Assembly (NCBI GenBank): GCA_030590185.1
Contig: JAUUZB010000301.1
Location: 1-6,018 of the forward strand
From: Deltaproteobacteria bacterium
Lineage (GTDB): Bacteria > Myxococcota > XYA12-FULL-58-9 > JAUUZB01
Reading direction: 5' to 3'
DNA: 6,018 nt
A program made the position numbers and the translations under genes. The notes under the pieces were generated by a model. It did not search any database, was not told the DNA's origin, and saw only the letters and a list, made by a program, of their open reading frames with translations. Position 1 is the stretch's first letter, and every line of letters starts with the position of its first letter. Positions 1 to 5,170 of the stretch are shown one piece after another.

Positions 1-118
1 GGACGAACGGGGTATTGGAGTCGCTCAGGACGAACGGGATATTGGAGTCGCTCAGGACGAACGGGATATTGGAGTCGCTCAGGACGAACGGGATATTGGA
101 GTCGCTCAGGACGAACGG
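1..118. repeat. 27-bp tandem repeat array (four full copies plus a 10-base partial)
   Basis: Full copies lie at 1-27, 28-54, 55-81 and 82-108, and a fifth breaks off after ten bases (109-118). Each unit begins GGACGAACGG and ends GGAGTCGCTCA. Copies 2, 3 and 4 are identical; copy 1 differs only at unit position 12 (G instead of A). This near-identity points to recent expansion or active homogenisation. The array begins at base 1, so it very likely continues to the left. There are no unique spacers, so it is not a CRISPR array. All three forward frames are open through the repeat because the unit length is a multiple of three, so openness is not evidence of coding. The unit contains the core GCTCAGGACGAACGG, which recurs inverted just downstream; this suggests an intergenic repeat-family element rather than a protein repeat. 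Confidence 0.95.
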
Positions 119-156
119 AGATAGGTGAGCGCGTTTCATATCCGTTCGTCCTGAGC
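104..156. repeat. 16-bp perfect inverted repeat closing the tandem array
   Basis: Bases 104-119 (GCTCAGGACGAACGGA) are exactly complementary to bases 141-156 (TCCGTTCGTCCTGAGC), with a 21-base spacer. The left arm spans the junction of tandem copies 4 and 5, so the right arm is an inverted copy of the core of the repeat unit. A transcript crossing it could form a long stem. No T-tract follows, so it does not resemble a standard Rho-independent terminator. It most likely belongs to a dispersed repeat family of the REP type, which is an inference from structure. Confidence 0.85.
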
Positions 157-180
157 CGCGGTCGGCGCTAGCCGGCCGCG
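157..180. repeat. GC-rich 10-bp hairpin within the repeat element
   Basis: Bases 157-166 pair with 171-180 through ten consecutive positions (nine Watson-Crick pairs and one G-T/G-U pair at 162/175), leaving the four-base loop GCTA. The hairpin lies between the sequence CCGTTCGTCCTGAGC (142-156) and TGTCGAAGGG (181-190). CCGCG occurs directly repeated at 156-160 and 176-180, flanking the 15 bases in between. It is about 50 bases upstream of the dehydrogenase start and could affect the leader of that gene if transcribed. No T-run follows, so a terminator role is not supported. Confidence 0.7.
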
Positions 181-231
181 TGTCGAAGGGGCCCGTTTGA
201 CTCTCCCCCGCGGCTCGGCCACAAACCCGGC

Positions 232-1365
232 ATGACCTACGACCCCCGTACCGCCGAGACCGGTCGCCGGGTGCGGATCTCCGCCCTCGGTGAGACACCC
301 CTCGACGCCATCGAGAATCACCTCCTGATCGAGGACCAGCCTCCTCCGGATCCAGCCGAGCTCAAACCGACCGACGTCATCATTAGAGTCGAGAGCGCCG
401 CGGTTGGCTGGGTCGACCTGATCATGACCTCGGGCCAGTACCAACACGTCCCGGCGCCGCCCTACACCCCAGGCCTCGAATACAGCGGCGTGGTGGTGTG
501 GAGCGGATCCGAGGTCGATGGGGACCGAGCTCCAGTGGGTGCGCGGGTGATGGCCGATGGCTTCTTGACCGGCCCGCGCTCCAAGGGCGGGTACCAAAAA
601 CATGGCGGCTTCGCGACCTACACGGTAGCTCCGGCCGAGGCGGCGCGACCGTTGCCCACCGGCTTCAGCTTTGACCAGGCCTGCAACTTCCTCGGCAACT
701 ACGAGACCGCCTACCACTGCCTGATCGCCCGCGGTCGGCTACGGGCCGGGGAGACCGTGTTGATCCTCGGCGCCACCGGCTCGACCGGGTTGGCCGCCGT
801 GCACGTGGCCAAGCGGGCCGGGGCCACCGTGATCGCCGTTGGGCGCTCGGCGGAAAAGCTCGAGCAGGTCCGCAGCCAAGGCGCCGACCATGTGATCTGC
901 ACCGCCCGTGAGGATGGCGAGCCGGGCCTGCGGCGCTTTCGCCGGGAGGTCAAGGAGCTGACCGGTGGCACGGGCGTCGATCTGGTCTACGACGCGGTCG
1001 GCGGCGAGGTGTCGCTCGAAGCGCTACGCTGCGTGCGTTTTGGGGCGCGTTTTTCGATCGTCGGTTGGGCCGCGACACCATTCGTGGCCAAGGGCCGGGG
1101 TGAGCGCGGCGCCCCGAACGCCAACCAGCTGCCAACCAACCTGATCATGATGAAGGGCCTCGACGTGCTCGGCTGCCCGACCGTGATCGCGACCCACAAC
1201 GACCCGGCCATTCGGGAACAACGCCTCGGCCAACTCCTGGCGTGGGTGGAAGCGGGGGAGCTCGCGCCGCACGTGGCGCGCGCCTATCCGCTCGCCGAGA
1301 TTAAGGAAGCAATGCTCGCCAAGTGGGAGAGCCGCTACGTCGGCGGGATCGTGGTGCACCCGTGA
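232..1365 (+). CDS. Zinc-independent medium-chain dehydrogenase, NADPH:quinone oxidoreductase-like
   Basis: This 377-residue protein has the two-domain layout of the quinone oxidoreductase branch of the medium-chain dehydrogenase/reductase superfamily and probably carries out cytosolic NADPH-dependent reduction of a quinone, enone or similar carbonyl; the substrate cannot be told. The N-terminal GroES-like fold covers about residues 12-140, with PGLEYSG at 80-86. The nucleotide-binding Rossmann domain has GATGSTG at 180-186, a GRS stretch at 204-206 whose Arg205 suits the NADPH phosphate, and GTGVDLVYDAVGG at 246-258. The ligands for catalytic or structural zinc seen in true alcohol dehydrogenases are not visible. 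The position that is usually Asn in the family (N-x-x-D) is Gly59, before Asp62. The ATG at 232 gives a family-like N-terminus and the next Met is residue 65, but no clear Shine-Dalgarno precedes it. It is probably a single-gene unit: 106 bp separate it from the kinase. Confidence 0.9.
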   Translation: MTYDPRTAETGRRVRISALGETPLDAIENHLLIEDQPPPDPAELKPTDVIIRVESAAVGWVDLIMTSGQYQHVPAPPYTPGLEYSGVVVWSGSEVDGDRAPVGARVMADGFLTGPRSKGGYQKHGGFATYTVAPAEAARPLPTGFSFDQACNFLGNYETAYHCLIARGRLRAGETVLILGATGSTGLAAVHVAKRAGATVIAVGRSAEKLEQVRSQGADHVICTAREDGEPGLRRFRREVKELTGGTGVDLVYDAVGGEVSLEALRCVRFGARFSIVGWAATPFVAKGRGERGAPNANQLPTNLIMMKGLDVLGCPTVIATHNDPAIREQRLGQLLAWVEAGELAPHVARAYPLAEIKEAMLAKWESRYVGGIVVHP

Positions 1366-1471
1366 GCGCGGCTTGCTTCTCACCGGGGGAGCGGGTTGAC
1401 TCGCGGCACAACAGCGTGGTGATCGCCCGGGGCGACTCGGCGGTGGGCCACGGAGGAAATCGCAGGTTGCC
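1366..1471 (+). promoter_or_regulatory. Kinase leader region with candidate RBS; promoter uncertain
   Basis: These 106 bases carry no gene. GGAGG at 1452-1456 is an excellent anti-Shine-Dalgarno match but sits 15 bases before the ATG, longer than the usual 5-10. A weaker AGG at 1464-1466 is better spaced, at five bases. TTGACT at 1396-1401 looks like a -35 box, but the hexamer 17 bases later (GTGATC) is a poor -10, so the promoter is only a suggestion. No terminator for the upstream dehydrogenase is evident. Confidence 0.35.
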
Positions 1472-3148
1472 ATGAGAAGCTGTCCAGGCTGCGGAACATC
1501 GCTCGAGGACGACCACACCTTCTGCGTTGAGTGTGGAACCAGCGTCGAGGTCGCGGGCGGCGGCACCGGGGAATCCGTGACCCCCGAGGAGCGCGTCGGC
1601 ACCGTGCACGGCAACTACAAACTGCTGCGCATTCTCGGCACCGGCGGGATGGGCACGGTCTACGAGGCGGAGCACGTCAGGCTCGGCCGCAAGGTCGCCC
1701 TCAAGATGCTGCACGCCGAATGTTGCGGCGAGACCCTCCACCGCTTCTTCGGGGAGGCCCGGGCGGTCAACCAGATCGCCCACGACAACATCATCGACAT
1801 CACCGACTTCGTCGAGGACGCCGCGGGCGGCAACTTCTACGTGATGGAGATCCTCAACGGCCGCGAGCTGCAGGAGGTCATGACCGAGGACGGCGTGCTG
1901 CCCCTCGGGCGCAGCCTGCGGATCGCCTCCCAAATTGCCTCGGCGTTGCACGCGGTCCACGACTCGGGGGTCGTGCATCGCGATCTCAAGCCGGCCAACG
2001 TCTTCCTGACCAAGCGCGGGACGCAAGAGGACTTCGTCAAGTTGCTCGACTTCGGCGTGGCGAAGTTCACCTCCCAGGGCATCTTGATGCAGCAGACCGC
2101 CTCCGGGATCGTGGTCGGCACACCCTTCTACATGTCGCCGGAACAGATCCGCGGCGACGTGGTCGACCACCGGCTCGACATCTACGCCCTAGGGGTGATC
2201 CTCTACCAACTGATCGCGGGCTGTTCCCCCTTTGACGCGAGCAGCTTCGGTGACTTGGTGATCCTCCAGGCCACCCAGGATCCTCTCCCGCCCACCGACT
2301 TCCGCCACGATGTGGCGGAGCTGATCCCGAACGACCTCAGCGCGCTAATACTAAAATGCCTAGCCCGCGAGCCAGCCGATCGACCGGAGAGCATGGCGGT
2401 GATCGAGGCAGAGCTGAATCGCATCATCGGCTCCCTGTCGCCCGAGGCGGCCAACGACACCGGCGACGCCAGCCTGCTGCTGCGCCTCGGTGACGAGGAG
2501 GACGAGTTCAGCAGCGACGGCAGCACCGGGATGATCCGGCAACGCGGCGGTGGTGGAACCGCGGCGGTCACCGCCCAAACTGCGGTCATCTCCGCGAGGT
2601 CGGATGGCGAGTCGCCGCCTGCTCCGGCGGCGGTGGCGGAACCGACAACCTCCCGTACCGGTTTGGCCGTGGTCCTCGGCGCAATCGTGTTGATCGCCGC
2701 CGGCGGGGGCGTGGTCTGGTACGTAACCCAGACCGGGCCGGCAACCTCCGCGGAGGTCGAGGTGGAATCGGCCGACGTCAACGCCGCACCCACGGCGGCC
2801 ACCGTCATCGAGGTCCGCTTCCGCTCGGAACCTGAGGCCGAGGTTTTCCAATACGGCAAACGTTTGGGCGCGACGCCCTTCGCCATGGAGTTCACCTCCT
2901 CCAGCGCGGCCCGCATCTTCGAGTTCCGGCGCAACGGCACGACGCTCACCCGCTCGGTCTCCTTGGACCGCGACCAGGAGGTGACGGTCGCCTTCGAGGT
3001 GACCGCGCCCGCGCCCACGCCTCACCGGCGCGACGCCGAGCCCGAGCCTCCAAAGCCCACACCGACCAAGGCTGAGCTTGCCGCCCCCCGTGAGCCCGCC
3101 GCGGCGAGCGATCCGCCAACGGATCTGCGGAATCCGTGGGCTGATTGA
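1472..3148 (+). CDS. Membrane-anchored Ser/Thr protein kinase with zinc ribbon and PEGA-like domain
   Basis: This is a Hanks-type (PknB-like) Ser/Thr kinase of 558 residues. A four-Cys zinc ribbon comes first (Cys4, Cys7, Cys18, Cys21). The kinase domain covers about residues 49-320: glycine loop GTGGMGTV 56-63, Lys78 in VALK, helix-C Glu95, catalytic HRDLKPAN 169-176 with Asp171, metal-binding DFG 193-195, activation segment ending GTPFYMSPEQ 216-225, and DIYALG 236-241. Every catalytic residue is present, so it should be active, and the Arg before Asp171 makes it an RD kinase likely switched on by activation-loop phosphorylation (Thr209 and Thr217 are candidates). After a low-complexity linker, residues about 397-417 form one transmembrane helix. 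A beta-rich stretch at about 446-512 (SEPEAEVFQYGKRLGATPF) resembles a PEGA domain, followed by a Pro/Ala/Glu-rich tail ending NPWAD. The catalytic domain is predicted cytoplasmic and the PEGA part periplasmic. Its substrate is unknown; the FHA protein encoded downstream is a possible partner. Confidence 0.95.
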   Translation: MRSCPGCGTSLEDDHTFCVECGTSVEVAGGGTGESVTPEERVGTVHGNYKLLRILGTGGMGTVYEAEHVRLGRKVALKMLHAECCGETLHRFFGEARAVNQIAHDNIIDITDFVEDAAGGNFYVMEILNGRELQEVMTEDGVLPLGRSLRIASQIASALHAVHDSGVVHRDLKPANVFLTKRGTQEDFVKLLDFGVAKFTSQGILMQQTASGIVVGTPFYMSPEQIRGDVVDHRLDIYALGVILYQLIAGCSPFDASSFGDLVILQATQDPLPPTDFRHDVAELIPNDLSALILKCLAREPADRPESMAVIEAELNRIIGSLSPEAANDTGDASLLLRLGDEEDEFSSDGSTGMIRQRGGGGTAAVTAQTAVISARSDGESPPAPAAVAEPTTSRTGLAVVLGAIVLIAAGGGVVWYVTQTGPATSAEVEVESADVNAAPTAATVIEVRFRSEPEAEVFQYGKRLGATPFAMEFTSSSAARIFEFRRNGTTLTRSVSLDRDQEVTVAFEVTAPAPTPHRRDAEPEPPKPTPTKAELAAPREPAAASDPPTDLRNPWAD

Positions 3149-3195
3149 CGGAGGCGGGCGGGCAATCGAAACGCCGCTCCGGTCAACAGGAAACC

Positions 3196-3224
3196 TTGCA
3201 AAACGGTACTGGCAGTACTATTTT
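3196..3224 (+). promoter_or_regulatory. Candidate sigma-70-type promoter with a dyad operator in the spacer
   Basis: TTGCAA (3196-3201) and TATTTT (3219-3224) each match the -35 and -10 consensus at four of six bases and are separated by exactly 17 bases. The spacer contains the perfect inverted repeat GTACT-GGC-AGTAC (3206-3218), directly abutting the -10 box, where a bound repressor would block RNA polymerase. The patch is much richer in A/T than the surrounding coding DNA. The predicted start of transcription, about seven bases after the -10, falls at about 3231, almost on the GTG start codon of the ATPase gene. The same dyad followed by TATTTTT could also be read as a weak terminator for the kinase, but a five-pair stem makes that less likely. 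Confidence 0.45.
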
Positions 3225-3232
3225 TCCATATT

Positions 3233-4495
3233 GTGTTGTACCATCGTCGACACCTCGACTCCGCTCTGAGGAGATTGGCACAGCGTTTTCCTGTGGTGGT
3301 CATCGGTGGCGCGCGCCAGGCCGGAAAGTCGACGCTTCTGGGCCACAACTGCGGCTCCGCCGTACGTTCTTTCGTCTTCGATCCAGTGACAGACGTTGGC
3401 AATGCCCGCCGGGATCCCGAGCTCTTCCTGCGCCAACACCAGCCGCCGTTGATTCTCGACGAGATCCAGTACGCCCCTGAGTTATTGTCCGTTCTCAAGC
3501 GGCTGGTCGACGAGCGTCCCGAGGCCTGCGGTCAGTACTTCGTGACCGGCTCACACCAATTCGGTGTCCTCGGCGCCATCCGCGAGACGCTGCCGGGCCG
3601 CGCCGTTCTCCTAGACCTGCTGCCCATGTCCCAGTGGGAGCTCGCCGACACGCCAACCGATGGTTTGCTCACTTTTCTTTTTGGGCAGCCCCGCCCCGTG
3701 GTCGATGCGGACGAGCTCAAACCCTGGCTGGCGCGCCGCCCGGGTGCCACGGCCGCGCCGGATCTCTTCACGAAGATGTATCGTGGCGGCTACCCTGGGT
3801 TGTTGCGGTTTGCCACCGAGGATGTGTCGGCCTGGTTTGACTCCTACCTTCGGACGTACATCGAGCGAGACGTGCGCGCGCTACGGAACGTCGAGAGTCC
3901 GCACGACTTTTCACGGTTCTTTCGCTTGATGGCGGCGTTGACGGCGCAGGAAGTGAACACGGCCCATCTCGGACGCGAAATTGGCATCACGCCGAGAACC
4001 GCTCGGATCTGGTTGTCATTATTGGCCGAGTCCTATCAGGTGCTGGTTATCGAGGCGTTCTCCGGCAATGCCATCAAGCGGGTTTCGGGCCGGCCGAAGG
4101 CCCACCTCGTTGACTCGGGTCTGGCCGGTCACCTCTTGGCATTGTCATCACCCGAAGCCCTATCCGCCCACCCCGCCCTCGGTGCGATCTTCGAGTCCTA
4201 TGTCGTCAACGAGATCCACAAACAGCTCGCCGAAGTCCCGAGCAAACCGCGTCTGTGGCATTGGCGCACCGCCGGCGGAGCGGAGGTCGATCTCCTGTTG
4301 GAGCGGGACGGCGTCTTCATTCCGATCGAGATCAAACTGACCTCTCGCCCCCACCGGCGGGATACACGCGGACTTCAGAGTTTCGCCGCGACACACCCCC
4401 ACCTGCGCGTCGGGCCCCACATAGTGATTCATGGAGGTGTAGAGAGCTTCATGATCAACGAACAGACGATCGCGACGCCCTTCTTTTGGCTTTGA
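3233..4495 (+). CDS. AAA-family ATPase with DUF4143 (ATP-binding protein)
   Basis: The 420-residue length and domain order are typical of the AAA_14/DUF4143 family, whose cellular function is not established. The P-loop domain (about 17-135) has Walker A GARQAGKST at 26-34 with Lys32, Walker B LILDEIQ at 73-79 with Asp76-Glu77, and a sensor-like TGS at 105-107. Then come YRGGYPGL 183-190 and YLRTYIERDVR 205-215, both hallmarks of the family, and a winged-helix-like segment at about 235-275. The C-terminal part has Glu321, Asp353 (AEVD) and Glu366-x-Lys368 (IEIK), an arrangement like a PD-(D/E)XK nuclease core; nuclease activity is an inference. The start is GTG at 3233 (TTG at 3236 is the alternative). 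It puts the family's usual R-H-L opening at the N-terminus, but no Shine-Dalgarno is present. The gene appears to be transcribed alone, ends 22 bp from the convergent FHA gene, and seems less GC-biased than its neighbours, consistent with acquisition by transfer. Confidence 0.92.
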   Translation: MLYHRRHLDSALRRLAQRFPVVVIGGARQAGKSTLLGHNCGSAVRSFVFDPVTDVGNARRDPELFLRQHQPPLILDEIQYAPELLSVLKRLVDERPEACGQYFVTGSHQFGVLGAIRETLPGRAVLLDLLPMSQWELADTPTDGLLTFLFGQPRPVVDADELKPWLARRPGATAAPDLFTKMYRGGYPGLLRFATEDVSAWFDSYLRTYIERDVRALRNVESPHDFSRFFRLMAALTAQEVNTAHLGREIGITPRTARIWLSLLAESYQVLVIEAFSGNAIKRVSGRPKAHLVDSGLAGHLLALSSPEALSAHPALGAIFESYVVNEIHKQLAEVPSKPRLWHWRTAGGAEVDLLLERDGVFIPIEIKLTSRPHRRDTRGLQSFAATHPHLRVGPHIVIHGGVESFMINEQTIATPFFWL

Positions 4496-4517
4496 TCTAT
4501 GGACTGGCCAGCGAACG

Positions 4518-5060
4518 CTAATAGACCAACGACTTGCCGCCCTCACCCTTCCAGGCTCGGCAGAAGATCCCGAGTCGGGCACCCTGCATGTAGTAAAAAA
4601 TGCGGTTGCCAAAGCGCAGGCAGGTGCCCACGCCGATCGCGGTCTTGACCTCCGGTTTGAGCCTGGCTCGATTGACAAAGGTCCCGTTGGAGGAGCCGAG
4701 GTCCTGAACGAACCAGCGGCCCTTGCTGCGACCGATCACGGCGTGGACGGAGGAGATGGTATCGTGGACGATGATGATGTCGTTGTCGTCGGTGCGCCCC
4801 ACCGACCAGCGTTTGACACCCTCCGGCATGTCCAGGACGTGGACGTGCGACTTGGCGGCGGCGTCATCCACCAGACCGAGGATCGGTTCCTGATGCCGCT
4901 CGAGGGCCTCGGTGATCGCCTTGACCTCCTGGGTGGAGGCCCGCACGGTGGCCAGCCCCGCCTCTCCCTCGACGGGGAAGATCCCCTCGTGCTCGGCGCC
5001 GAGCAGAATCGGGATCTGAATGTTGGGGGGACGCTCGGTGTAGTCGGCCAGGGTGATCAT
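4518..5060 (-). CDS. FHA-domain phosphothreonine-binding protein
   Basis: This is a 180-residue soluble protein whose one recognisable domain is a forkhead-associated (FHA) module at about residues 74-157. The residues that contact phosphothreonine in known FHA domains are all there: Gly88-Arg89 (SVGRT), Ser103 and His106 (ISSVHAVI), and Asn125 in SSNGT 123-127. It should therefore bind Thr-phosphorylated peptides. Residues 1-73 match nothing I recognise; they include a likely helix at about 42-58 and could be a regulatory arm or an effector-binding surface. No signal peptide or membrane helix is seen. The ATG (complement of 5058-5060) has no clear Shine-Dalgarno. A TATTGT hexamer (complement of 5068-5073) lies seven bases upstream of the ATG, but no -35 partner is visible. 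FHA proteins often work with Hanks-type kinases, and one is encoded about 1.4 kb away on the other strand, so a functional link is plausible but unproven. Confidence 0.93.
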   Translation of the reverse strand: MITLADYTERPPNIQIPILLGAEHEGIFPVEGEAGLATVRASTQEVKAITEALERHQEPILGLVDDAAAKSHVHVLDMPEGVKRWSVGRTDDNDIIIVHDTISSVHAVIGRSKGRWFVQDLGSSNGTFVNRARLKPEVKTAIGVGTCLRFGNRIFYYMQGARLGIFCRAWKGEGGKSLVY

Positions 5061-5170
5061 GGACGGGACAATACCGGGACCGCCGGGCGGAGGCCAGATG
5101 GCAAAGGGGTTGAGCGGAGGCTTGGCCTCTCGGCTGGGTTTCCCTGCGCACTTGTCCTAACGTTGGCTGG
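5061..5170. promoter_or_regulatory. Divergent intergenic region between the FHA gene and the pyruvate-kinase-like gene
   Basis: These 110 bases must hold the 5' signals for both outward-facing genes. Leftward, TATTGT (complement of 5068-5073) is a possible -10. Rightward, CCTAAC at 5156-5161 is the only weak -10-like hexamer near the GTG. No convincing -35 boxes or Shine-Dalgarno sequences are seen for either gene. A small hairpin (GAGGC-TTG-GCCTC) lies in the middle with no T-tract. Only the divergent layout is secure; the individual elements are weak. Confidence 0.3.

Noticed and set aside
1..118. CRISPR array
   Set aside because: The 27-bp units are joined directly with no spacers between them.
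136..717. 193-codon open frame on the minus strand opposite the dehydrogenase N-terminus
   Set aside because: It overlaps a gene with clear family motifs, has no recognisable domain, and would end inside the repeat element.
1301..2170. 289-codon open frame on the minus strand opposite the kinase
   Set aside because: Its translation is low-complexity, rich in His/Asp/Val/Ala, and mirrors the kinase codons. The kinase frame carries unmistakable motifs; long antisense frames are expected in GC-rich DNA.
2203..3018. 271-codon open frame on the minus strand opposite the kinase C-terminus
   Set aside because: Ser/Thr/Ala-rich with no motif; a shadow of the plus-strand linker and PEGA-like region.
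3150..3180. Rho-independent terminator after the kinase (GGAG...CTCC stem)
   Set aside because: The stem needs several bulges and no T-tract follows it; the T-run at about 3221-3225 is 40 bases further on.
4496..4517. Shared bidirectional terminator between the convergent genes
   Set aside because: Only the 8-bp palindrome CTGGCCAG (4504-4511) is present, with no loop and no T-tracts; too weak to call.
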